A stretch of DNA of 64,000 bases from Istiophorus platypterus. Its lineage: Eukaryota; Chordata; Actinopteri; Istiophoriformes; Istiophoridae. The notes under the pieces were generated by a model. That model had not been told where the DNA came from. It saw only the letters and a list, made by a program, of their open reading frames with translations, and searched no databases. The stretch is taken from NCBI GenBank assembly GCA_016859345.1, contig CM029126.1, forward strand, positions 17,619,527 to 17,683,526, given 5' to 3'. How positions within the stretch are numbered: position 1 is the stretch's first letter; every line of letters begins with the position of its first letter. Of the stretch, positions 13,301 through 22,149 are shown in pieces. The translations under genes and the position numbers were made by a program.

Positions 13301-14339
13301 GACTGTTCCAGGTGTTGTTGCAGTGGACCCAAGGCAGCTCGCCAGTGAATGAGGAGAAGAGGTAGAACAGTGCCCAGGAGATGATGACGTTATAGTAGAA
13401 ACCAACGTAGAGGGAAATGATGATTACTGTAAAGCCAACACCTGTTAGGGGAACGCAAATGATCAATACTGATAGACGGTACAGACAGATATACAGAGGT
13501 AGACAGCTGGGGGTAGATAGTGCTAACTTCACATGTTAGATATCTGAAAGGGCCACCTCAGTGGCGTCTTACCACATAATATATGCCTAACTGCCTTTTG
13601 CCTTGTTCCTGAATGACAGAGCACTGCTTTTAATGAATGATTTGCATGGATGTCAAGTGGTTGAGAGTAACTAATTACATTTACTCGAGTACTGTAGTGT
13701 AGTGTGTTCCGAATACAGCTCAAATTGTATCTAGACATGGCTCTGCTGAACAGTGACTGCAACCTGACAGATCTGTGCACAAAAGCACAGACCAGAAAGC
13801 ACAATATCTCTTTCAGAGTGAGTACAGTAGCCTATGATGCATGCCTGCGGTCTCACAGACAGCAACACAACTTCTCAAGATTGCCTCTTCATGCCTTAAT
13901 TATCGACACATCTACCCTTTCTATAAATCTGAAACAATGTCCGATCTTCTGAGACTGGATTTAATCGTTAACCTTTGCGAAGAGGCATGACCACAACTGT
14001 GCCTTATTGATTCCTTTGTAATGTGGATGTGACATTTGTCTGGGGAGTGATGCCTCTTATTAGCGCTGCATGCAGCCATGCTATCTCTCCATTTCCCTCC
14101 GTCTCCCCTTCTCAGTCATTTTCTTCAAATGCATTGATCCTGAGAGGAAACCAGCTTGTTGATCAGAATAATTACTGTCAATATGGGAATGTGTATGTGT
14201 GTGTTTGAATAATTACTGTTATCCCCCTGCCGAGAGACAGAGAGAGTGAAGTGTGTGATTAGAACGTCAACATACTCATTGCAGTCCTTGACAGACAGCA
14301 CATGTTCACACACAGGAGGCTGACGCTTAGACGCGCACG

Positions 14340-14387
<48 letters not shown>

Positions 14388-14400
14388 CACACGCACACGC

Positions 14401-14468
<68 letters not shown>

Positions 14469-14472
14469 ACGC

Positions 14473-14532
<60 letters not shown>

Positions 14533-16933
14533 ATAGAAACTCATGAAGCTAAACGTACACATTGTGGGCCAACCTCTGAGCAAGGACATGATCAACAAAT
14601 GACGGCGGTATGGCCTCAGCGTCTGCTGGTAATACTAGTAATTGATGCTGTATTTCTGATGCATCTTTAAATTTATAGAAATGTGTAAAGTGTTGATTTA
14701 AGTGAAACTATAACTTTTTACTTAATAATTTCTATAACTTTTAAAATAAGAGCAAGGTGTACGTTACAAAGACAGATAAATACAAACAATTGACATCTTG
14801 TATAATAAAAAAAAAAAACCAACATAAAAAGTGAGTTTCATCGTTGTTTCATCCAGTGACTTTGCTCAGAAGTGTAGATTTGTCTTAATTTGTGTTTCTC
14901 CATTTTTGTACGTTTGGATGGCATTCTCCTAAACTGCACTTTGCTTATTGATGTGTTGAAAAACACTACGAGAGTGTGTCAGACAGTGCCCCCTGCCACT
15001 ATTTGACAGAAGGATTAGGACGATCAGGACAAGAATCTAAAAGCCCAATTTTCATTTGCTTTCCATCTGAATGCCAACAGAACCTGATTTTCTGGGGAGG
15101 ATAAACAATGCCTGTCGCTACTCAACACAGAGACAAGCAGACAAAAGAGACTGGCATTTGGACAGGCAGGCATGTGGGCACACAAGCAGACAGAAAGACA
15201 TTTAAATATTAAAGGACGTACATTATCAGACAGACAGGCACGTAGGCAGATGGACATACAGAAGGTGCATTTAGATGTGTACATCTTCTAGTGTTCGCAT
15301 GTTTCTGTCTGTATGTCTCCTATGATGTGTCACCTTCCTACCTTTAAATATTGGACAGATCTTCCAGACCCCTGCTGCCCCCTCTCTGTTGTACTGTCCC
15401 AGAGCCAGCTCCATGTAGAAGAGAGGCATGCCTGCTATCACCATGAAGAACAGGTATGGCACCAGGAATGCACCTGCAAACACACAGAAACAAACAGAGA
15501 TTTTTAACAAAACACACACATGTTAATGAAAGACTTCTCACTATTATCAGTTATAAAAGTATAATGGTTTTATAATCGAATAGTTAAATTAAACAAAGAA
15601 CTTACGGAATATCTTATGGGGAATTTGTTTAATATGCAACTTCAAGCCAAACATTTAATCTAGTTTTTGGGTATAATTATTAAAACTCAAATGGAACTCG
15701 GGAATATTGTCCCTAAATACAGGTGTAACAGCATGTTGTGTTTAGGGACATACATTGTCCCCAGAGCAGAGTGTCAGCCTCAACCATAGCTACAGTATCA
15801 TTTACAGCTCTTAAACATAATGAGAGCTCTATGTTAAACAGCCATAATTAGTGGCAGTGATTGTTAGAGCTAATCTATTCGGAGCAGCTGTGGTGGTTTT
15901 TCCCTACTTTTGATCTCTATAAAGGGTTGGAAAAATCACAAACAGCGAGCAGCATACACAAGGAGCTGAGCCACACATGCAAACATACACACCAAGCATA
16001 CGGGTATAGAACATGCAGGTGAAAAGATCCAGTATTCAGGTGTATGTAAATAAACTCCACCCTCATTTCCCCTTTTTCTCTCCTCTTTCCAACACAATGC
16101 TTTTTGCTCTGATTACTTTGTCACACGCCTACCCTTCTTCCCTACTCCTTTCTCTATTCATCCTCTACCTACTTTTCACCTATGTATCTCACCTCCTCCA
16201 TTCTTGTAGCAGAGGTAGGGGAATCTCCAGACATTGGCCAGATCCACGGCGAATCCAATGACAGACAGGAGGAAGTCAATTTTCTTCCCCCAAGTCTCCC
16301 TCTCCTCCTCCCCACTGCGGTTAATCTGATTTGGAGCTGGAGTCACTAAAGTGGTCGAGGTGAACTGGACCCCGTTCTGCTCCTTCACAAGGATAAGTTC
16401 CACCTGAAGGGTCAAGAAAGTTAAAAATCAATCAGATGCAAATGAGAATCATTAGACATTTTAATGTCATGCGTCGTCTCTGTACAATCCTGAAATGACA
16501 GGACAGCGGATGGATGACATGTACATGTACAGGCATGCAGTGACTCACACATTCATTTCATGCAGGTGTTGAGGCATTTTATTATGTCATATGTAAGTGC
16601 ATTGTAAATGGCAGACTTCTGCTCTAGAAGTCCATTTCAACATCCAAATTCTTTTGGTGTTATTACCATTATGATTCCATAACACCACAGACTTAATAAG
16701 TTAGGCATACACTGAGTCAGACGGATTGAGTCAAAGAGAAATATATTTTATCAAGAAGTGTGCACCATGCGGTGCTTCAATAAGGCTTTCGTATCAGGCT
16801 GAATTGCACACTATTATTTCACCACACATATCAGAATTGTACTGACCTCTTTGGGGCCCATGGTATTGGAGGTGGGTTTTTCCGGGGCTACAACTGAGGA
16901 CATTAGGCCAACAGGGACTCTCTCTGTCAGCAT
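5174..16933 (-). CDS. slc6a3: slc6a3: sodium/chloride-dependent dopamine transporter (15 coding exons)
   Basis: Encodes the plasma-membrane dopamine transporter of the SLC6 neurotransmitter:sodium symporter family, which returns released dopamine to nerve terminals using Na+ and Cl- gradients. The rebuilt 618-residue protein has 12 membrane segments and closely matches the human protein (620 residues by my recollection). It is DAT rather than the noradrenaline transporter because of an N-terminal GLMSSVVAP block, the second-loop HCNNTWNSPNCSD, GIDDLGPPRWQ, the SAMGGMESVITGLIDEF stretch and CSLPG before the C-tail. Seen: transport-site Asp83 (human Asp79) in FAVDLANVWRF, Tyr160, the loop disulphide Cys184-Cys193, N-glycosylation sequons at 185, 192 and 199, and a hydrophobic C-terminus ending WLVV that fits a class II PDZ ligand. 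All intron borders are GT-AG and all phases agree. The start is the first in-frame ATG, eleven residues before MSS, like human. Odd: one intron more in the N-terminal coding region than I recall in mammals. Confidence 0.96.
5389..5460 (-). CDS. slc6a3: slc6a3 exon: residues 588-611, C-terminal tail
   Basis: Encodes RLSYAITPETEHHLVDNGEV and RQFT, phase 0 at both ends and too short for standard open-frame searches. VDNGEVRQFT is dopamine-transporter-like. Donor GTAAGT. Confidence 0.93.
5638..5805 (-). CDS. slc6a3: slc6a3 exon: residues 532-587, TM11-TM12
   Basis: Fifty-six codons, the same as the corresponding human SLC6A2 exon as I recall it, encoding VIVVVSFATFNPP, the FPPWANMVGW loop, TM12 and the C-tail start CSLPGRFCD. 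Acceptor CCCATAG; donor GTAAGT. Confidence 0.94.
6264..6364 (-). CDS. slc6a3: slc6a3 exon: residues 499-531, cytosolic loop 5 and TM11 start
   Basis: Encodes VDRFSDDIEEMIGQRPGRYW, then RLCWKFVSPCFLL. The 101-base length fits the phase 1 to phase 0 transition, and the donor is a good GTGAGT. Confidence 0.95.
8046..8145 (-). CDS. slc6a3: slc6a3 exon: residues 465-498, TM10
   Basis: Encodes GGMYVFTLLDHFAAGTSILF and EAIGIAWFYG, TM10 and the start of the following loop. It ends with one base of a glycine codon (phase 1); donor GTGAGA. Confidence 0.95.
8420..8548 (-). CDS. slc6a3: slc6a3 exon: residues 422-464, TM8-TM9
   Basis: Encodes MGGMESVITGLIDEF, the HKHRELFTLF loop and TM9 ending CVTN. Forty-three codons, phase 0 on both sides. 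The sequence is nearly the human one as I recall it. Confidence 0.95.
8894..8907. repeat. G14 homopolymer next to a slc6a3 splice donor
   Basis: Fourteen G on the plus strand, C14 in the pre-mRNA, starting nine bases beyond the donor of the exon for residues 385-421. Confidence 0.9.
8917..9029 (-). CDS. slc6a3: slc6a3 exon: residues 385-421, loop 4 and start of TM8
   Basis: Encodes AGLVFVIYPEAIATLP (Glu394, equivalent to human zinc-site Glu396) and a membrane stretch ending TLGIDSA, the start of the TM8 sodium and substrate region. Donor GTGAGT is followed nine bases later by a run of 14 C on the transcribed strand. Confidence 0.95.
9413..9537 (-). CDS. slc6a3: slc6a3 exon: residues 343-384, TM7 and loop 4
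   Basis: Encodes TM7 (SFFSGFVVFSFLGYL) and the fourth extracellular loop SHKHNVALDKVARD. His373 corresponds to the human zinc ligand His375 and is kept. The donor is GTATGG, less canonical than its neighbours, but it is required by phase 1 joining to the next exon. Confidence 0.93.
10271..10332. repeat. GT/CA microsatellite in a slc6a3 intron
   Basis: About 62 bases of GT with one TATG break. On the transcribed strand it is a CA repeat beginning 58 bases after the donor of the TM6 exon. Confidence 0.95.
10391..10494 (-). CDS. slc6a3: slc6a3 exon: residues 308-342, TM6
   Basis: Encodes VWIEAATQICFSLGVGFG and IAFSSYNKF, the unwound TM6 that forms part of the substrate and chloride sites, ending NNCYR with the arginine codon split. 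The donor is followed 58 bases downstream by a 62-base CA repeat (on the transcribed strand). Confidence 0.95.
11365..11499 (-). CDS. slc6a3: slc6a3 exon: residues 263-307, TM5
   Basis: Encodes VVWITATMPYVVLTVLLLRG (TM5) and the third extracellular loop ending in RLCDAK. Forty-five codons, phase 0 on both sides. The donor GTGAGA is flanked by CT-rich sequence. Confidence 0.95.
11853..11991 (-). CDS. slc6a3: slc6a3 exon: residues 216-262, end of loop 2 and TM4
   Basis: Completes loop 2 with RGVLHIQDSNGIDDLG and encodes TM4 and the SLWKGVKTSGK loop shared by monoamine transporters. It ends in phase 0 with donor GTAGGA. Confidence 0.95.
13225..13441 (-). CDS. slc6a3: slc6a3 exon: residues 145-215, TM3 and glycosylated loop 2
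   Basis: Encodes TM3 (YVGFYYNVII, with substrate-site Tyr160) and the large second extracellular loop. The loop holds the disulphide pair Cys184/Cys193 and sequons NNT (185), NCS (192) and NSS (199). It is about six residues shorter than I recall in human DAT and has Ser197 where human has the zinc ligand His193. Phases 1 and 2; donor GTAAGT. Confidence 0.96.
14343..14530. repeat. long CA array with CG steps in slc6a3 intron between TM2 and TM3 exons
   Basis: About 188 bases of CACA with three clusters of CGCA units near 14380-14410 and 14458-14480. The open frames of Cys-Val or Thr-His over it are repeat artefacts. Confidence 0.95.
15342..15473 (-). CDS. slc6a3: slc6a3 exon: residues 101-144, TM2
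   Basis: Encodes TM2 (FLVPYLFFMVIAGMPLFYMEL) and the first cytosolic loop GQYNREGAAGVWKICP. Phase 1 on both sides; donor GTAGGA. Two residues in the loop (GQYN, CPIF) differ from what I recall of human DAT (GQFN, CPIL). Confidence 0.96.
16193..16403 (-). CDS. slc6a3: slc6a3 exon: residues 30-100, N-tail and TM1
   Basis: Begins VELILVKEQNG after acceptor CCTTCAG, carries ETWGKKIDFLLS and the unwound TM1 motif FAVDLANVWRFPY with sodium/dopamine-site Asp83, and ends in a glycine codon split by the intron (phase 1). It is the most diagnostic exon for the SLC6 family. Confidence 0.96.
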
Positions 16934-17009
16934 GGAAGGTGCAGAGTCTTCGGAGGTGAAATGTGTTGAAGAGGAAGGAAAGCAGATGCAACTGATAAGT
17001 CCTGAGTTC
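16847..17009 (-). CDS. slc6a3: slc6a3 exon with start codon (coding part 16847-16933)
   Basis: Encodes residues 1-29, the cytosolic N-terminus with the GLMSSVVAPEKP block typical of dopamine transporters. ATG is at 16933-16931; its context is weak (T at -3), but homology to the human N-terminus fixes it. The donor is GAG|GTCAGT, phase 0. The 5' border at 17009 is inferred from an acceptor (TATTTCATTAG) and would give 76 untranslated bases in this exon. Confidence 0.85.
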
Positions 17010-17841
17010 CTAATGAAATATAAAATAGAGGAAGGAAATTTATCATTCCCTTCATGGGAAATTAAGTTTTTTAAATTAAAAAAAAAAAAAAAAAAAAGAT
17101 CTGTGAACTCAACACAACAGTGCAAAAAACTAACAAACAAACAAAAAACAACTGAAAAAGATTAAGAAAAATAAATAAATAAAACAAAAAAAAAAAAACC
17201 TTTGAACACTTGAGCTGTAATATGACATTTTTTTTTACAATTTTTTTTTTTTTTTTACCAAAATGACTTTTTTAAAAATTTCAAGTAGCTGGTTGGTAAA
17301 TACATAAAGTGTGTGGGTTATTTAAATGTATCAATCAATTTCCAGCTTTAGAATTGTTACATGAAATACAGTAAGAGCAAGAGGAGAGTGGGGAAAATAA
17401 ACAGAGAGGGATGGGATCTGGGATGAGGGTAACAAGAGGGGTGGGGAGCGTCTCCACAAGGCCATGATAGTGTGCTCATTTCATTTTACACTTGTTGATC
17501 GCCATTTTGCTCACAGATTTGGCCCAGTGTCTACGATCCCAGTCTAACCACCATGTTAACCAGATTCAGTTCTGATTTCAGTTTAGAATTTTCTTCTTAA
17601 AAATGATCTTTATTAGAAATAAGAATTAATACTGGGCCCAAGTAATCATAAAAAACCCATTTACACAAAAATGTCTACCAAAATGTTGCCATATTCAATT
17701 TTTTACTCTGTAATTTTTCTGTCACAATAAGACAACAAATATCACCATAGGTTACAGCTGAATTCTTTATTATTATAAATAAAAATATTCTTCAAATATG
17801 CAACCGAAGAAGAAACATTTACTTGGAAATTAAACACTCAC

Positions 17842-17910
17842 CTTAGAAAATGACAGGTGAAAACTCCCCCACTTCGGAAAATTTAATTCCAGTTGTGCTG
17901 ATGTTTTTCA
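17842..17910 (-). other. slc6a3: candidate non-coding first exon of slc6a3
   Basis: A strong donor TTTCTAAG|GTGAGT at 17842/17841 on the minus strand lies about 0.83 kb upstream of the acceptor proposed for the start-codon exon. The human gene has a non-coding first exon, so this arrangement would fit. The upstream limit is a guess based on the TATA-like box at 17936-17942. No transcript evidence is available here. Confidence 0.35.
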
Positions 17911-17935
17911 GTACGCGGCAAACTAATGCTGATCA

Positions 17936-17994
17936 TATTTATGCAAACTGTCCTCGAGAAGTTAGACTCAGACGCAGATTAAGCAAAGATATAA
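17936..17994 (-). promoter_or_regulatory. slc6a3: candidate slc6a3 core promoter
   Basis: ATAAATA on the minus strand at 17936-17942, and a second AT-rich box TTATAT at 17989-17994, lie just upstream of the candidate first exon. Either could place initiation between about 17910 and 17965. The region is not CpG-rich. Confidence 0.25.
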
Positions 17995-19699
17995 CACAGA
18001 TGTAAAATCATGTAAAAAGATGTAAAAACAGAAAGAAAGAAATGCAGGGAGAGACAGAGTCAGAGTAAGTCAGATGAAGATAAAGACAGAAAAAGATGAG
18101 GGGAACTGATAAATCTAGGATGACTTGTAGAACGCCCTGCCACCCTCCTTGGCTCCAGAACAGACACACAGAGTCCAGAGTATCCTGTGGTCTGGTATGG
18201 AGATCTGTCAGCGGGACCACTCTTGAAATCGCCGTCACTCTGCTCCCTCCCTCCTTCCCTCCTCAGCTTAGCTTTGTCTGTTCCTCCTCCTCTCTCTCCT
18301 ATTATCTCATATTTTCTCACCTGATTTATGCATTTCCCTGGATGAAAAACAAATATAAAGAAATTTCAAACAATGATACGCTGAGATTTTTTTGTCAATC
18401 CAATAGGTGTATTGTTTCTTCTGTCATCAACTTCAGCATTGTCATGATCCACCTGTACCAGGTATGTTTTTCCAAGATAAACTGATAAAAGCATATAATG
18501 GATCTTTCTTGGCTGAAGTGGTAGAAGCTTAATGTTAGGGAGTGAAATGTTATTTGCTTCAGTAACATCACTTCATATTCAAAACATTGACCACTGGAAG
18601 CTGTTGACAACATGATAACATGTCAAAATACACCAGGTAATGCTTTTCTATGTATCCAGGTGTACAATAGCATATGAATAACTTTCTTGGGAGTTGCAAT
18701 GTGTAAAAAAAAATTGTTTTTGTTACATTGTATATTTCCTCTAAAATCTCTTTTTCTCTTTGTCTAGTGGTTTTAAAATTCTAATCCCAGATCACAAAAC
18801 TAAATTTTATAATTTTGATTAATTAAGATCTAAAGTCTGAAAATAAAGAAATAATTAGTCCAAGGTCCTAGATATGGTGCGAGATAACAACATTTGTTAG
18901 TGATCATGAAAATATAATAAATTTGATCGACTCAAGATTATTAATTCTTGTTCAATGAATGTTACCCTGCTGATTTATTTGACTGGGGATATTAATACTG
19001 CATCCATTCTACCATTAATCCCGTGCATAGTACAATAGTGTGGCAGCGGTAGCAAAATCAGTCCACAGACTTTCTTAATTTTATTTTTGAGTGACTTATC
19101 TAATGCGTTTAACTAGCAGAGCTGACACTAAACTAGTGCAAACTAGTGCAAACTCCTCAAAAAAGTCCCTGAAAGCTTGTTTTGACATCTTAAATTTTTG
19201 TTTTTTCCCCCCACATTTATGATTAAATAAGCAGCAATCATAGTTACAGTTTTCCAAAAACAACCTTAGGTATTATTTTTCAATAGTGAAAAAAATCAGC
19301 ATCATCAGGACTGTGTCGTTGTTGTCTGCTCAGATTAGATTGAGAGTTCCCTGGTAACATAAGCAAACAGCCCACCAAGTGTTATCAGTTTCTGATTCAA
19401 AAATTGCTTAATCCTGGTTTATCGGGGTAAGGGACATCAACTTTTTCTACCCAGTTCCCACCCATCTCAAACCGGAGAAAAGAGCACAGACAAAAACACA
19501 AATAATGAAAGTTCTCAATTGAAATAACAACAACTGTTTGAACTCTGGCAGATACTTTTGTATGGGCCATGTCACACAGGGAAACAGAGAGAATCTTCAG
19601 CCACTTTAATTCCTCTGTTAATATCTACTTTTCTACTATTTTACTCAGTGACAAAAGTCCCTTCCTATCACCGTCCATGAAACCAGTTGCCCTTTGTCT

Positions 19700-20060
19700 T
19701 TTCCTCTCCCCTTGCTCCACCCCTCAATAGACCCCAATGACCCACCTGCCAACCCTGTCAATTGGCAGAAATCTCATTATGTATAAATGTCCGACAGGCC
19801 TAAACACAATCAGTCCTGACACCCAGAACCCTCCCATTTCAAACTCAACCAAAACAGGACCAGGGCATCAAATAACACAATCAGCCCGCTCCCCACGGAC
19901 AGATTTATGACCCTCTTGTCCAGAATGACAGCTTATTGTGTGCAAGCCAATCGTAATGATCAATCGGCTGATAATCTCCATCACTAACACTGCTGCCACC
20001 AAAACGCTCACCAATAAAGTGCAATCATCCATCAAGCCTCAGGCCTGATATAAGGGATGG
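19700..20060. promoter_or_regulatory. candidate cis-regulatory block upstream of slc6a3
   Basis: About 1.8 kb upstream of the proposed slc6a3 start. The block is free of simple repeats and has paired homeodomain-like and CCAAT-like words (GCCAATCGTAATGATCAATC at about 19945-19964), nuclear-receptor half-site words (ACCCCAATGACCC near 19731) and GTCAATTGGC. I call it from texture alone; conservation cannot be tested here. Confidence 0.25.
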
Positions 20061-20887
20061 TTGGGTCAATGTAAGCCGTGCTGGATGTATGAGGTTTCCG
20101 ATGGAGCCTAGACAACGATGAGGTGAACATAATCGAGTGTCTTGTTTTCATAAACCCAACAGCTGAGGACCAGAGAGGAAAAGATGTAGAGGAAGAGGAG
20201 GAGGAGGGAAAGGAACAGAAGATGAGTGAAGAGAAGCAAGATGAGAAAGAGGAAAGGAGTGGTATGAGGGGAACTGGAGGGAAAATGCAAGATGTGGTGG
20301 CAAAAATATATAAAAAATATGCAATAAGTATTGCGATGAGTAAGTTGAAAAACTGAAAAAGAAGTGAGAAGAACCTGCTAACTGGCAACAACAACATTCC
20401 ACTTTGCCCTGAAAATTTCATATCAATTCTAATGAGTTCCCTTCTGCTCTGTTCGAGCTGTTAGATCTGGAGCTTAAAAGGCAGAAAAGATTCTTTGAGA
20501 ATTAATGTAGAGCCACAAGCTTCCTTCCACCAATCTCTCTGTCTTTCTGCTTCTGAGCACTTTCTGCTCACTCCTGCAGAAAGAAAAAAAAAAGACAACA
20601 AGGGGGAATGAGGACAAATTCTTTGCATCTTGAGTCATAACCATAACCAGTGACTCAAGAAAATTAGAACTTCGCCCCCTTTGTATAATAAGACCTGCAA
20701 GAGAGAATAGTTCTTTATTAAAAGAAATTTTTTAATTAATAAGTGCGCACATTCCATACCGAGACCCTGTTACACACAAGCGAATGTGGGTAATCACTGG
20801 ACTGTATACAGTTAATGAGTAGTAGGGTTCCACTGACCGACTGAGAGTCTGCAGCCACATCTGTGACTCTCTGACACTGTACCAGAA

Positions 20888-21345
20888 AAACCAGTGGTTT
20901 GGCAAAATGCTGACAATGGCATTGCTAATATGCTGGTTTAAGCGTGATTAATGTTTACCATGTTCAGCTGAATGTTAGCATGCTAATGTTAATGTTACTA
21001 ATTAGCAGAGGTTAGTGTTTAGTACGAATGAGGCTGATAAGAATGGCATTAGCTTTGCAGGTATCTGGTCATATTTAGACAATCGAAAATTGAATCAAAG
21101 TTACTACATTTCATCCTAAGGAGGAAAGGAATGGCTCTATCAAATGTTGTGGCCATATCCATCCATCCAATAGTTGTCAAGACATTTCACAGAAAACCAC
21201 AAAAATGAACACTTAGATACTAGAAGAGTCAGGGAATCCCTGACATGATTAGGATTCATCCTCTGGGTACCTTGAATGTTTCATCCAAAAGTCGTTGAGA
21301 TATTTAAGCCTGGGCTAAAGCAGTGGGGCGTCAAGGGTCCGACCG
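20888..21345. mobile_element. diverged copy of a teleost dispersed repeat
   Basis: Contains the words ATGTTAGCATGCTAATGTTA, AGCTTTGCAGGTATCTGGTCA, TTCATCCTAAGGAGGA, ATCCAATAGTTGTCAAGACAT and CGTTGAGATATTTAAGCCTGG. I recognise these in this order from a very common spiny-rayed fish repeat. The last two are diverged versions of the same segment, so there is an internal duplication or two nested copies. No coding capacity; class uncertain. Confidence 0.6.
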
Positions 21346-22089
21346 AAAATACTGTGCCACAGTCTGCCAATCAGTCAAACCTTCAGGGAAAAGCACAGGA
21401 AAGTATTTAAAGACTTGAGCAAAAATTAATTATATAAAAACAAAAATACAAATAATTAAATAAAAAGAGATCAACACACATTCAATGAATACTCAATCAC
21501 TGCCATACATATTCCACCCAGTCCCCAAGTGTTCTGCCATCTGGAGAGTAACAGAGTATCTATAGACATTAACATGTAATCAGGAAAAGCAAATATTGGG
21601 GCCTAGTAAAATGAGAGCCTTGACATTAGCAAAGTCAGTGAGCCCTTTAAGAGTTACATCCTATATTGTAGACATTTAATCTGAAATCGAGTTAGTTACA
21701 TCTCCTATTGATGACACTGATTTCCGCTGTTCCGGGTCTTGGTAATACAACTCTCTCGTACATGCAATACAGCTGTATGAAAAATCTCTACAAAATACAA
21801 TGTACCTGATGTGATGCTCTGAGCTCTGAGGTAACCTAAAAAGGACTGCATGTTCACTATGTTATCTCAAGAGGGAGACATTTATGCAATGAGCCAGCAC
21901 CTGAGGGGAAAATATCTAGTTACTGTAAAGCATATGTGGTGGATTCAGTGAGGTTTTATTGCTTACATCACGTACTATGACTATGCTATAGAAAAAATAA
22001 TAGCATTTGACCAGAGTGGAATCATTTTCTTTTACAACCCCTCATACAACACCTTCACATTAACACCTTTAAGCTCCGCATCCAACCAA

Positions 22090-22090
<1 letters not shown>

Positions 22091-22132
<42 letters not shown>
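22091..22132. repeat. (CA)21 microsatellite
   Basis: An uninterrupted CA run of about 42 bases in the interval between the two genes. Confidence 0.95.
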
Positions 22133-22134
<2 letters not shown>

Positions 22135-22149
22135 AAGTTATCGTTGTGA

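Larger units (their letters stand above)
18001..22149. other. intergenic interval between slc6a3 promoter and lpcat1 3' end
   Basis: No protein-coding exon is recognisable. The interval contains a purine-rich stretch near 20160-20290 whose lysine/glutamate-rich open frame is low-complexity sequence, an old dispersed repeat at 20.9-21.35 kb, a CA microsatellite near 22.1 kb, and a block at 19.7-20.06 kb with a less AT-biased, motif-dense look. Confidence 0.5.

Noticed and set aside
14259..14670. Cys-Val and Thr-His open frames of 67-157 codons on both strands
   Set aside because: They are translations of the CA/GT microsatellite.
20123..20356. Lys/Glu-rich 77-codon plus-strand frame
   Set aside because: Purine-rich low-complexity sequence; no homology or splice context.
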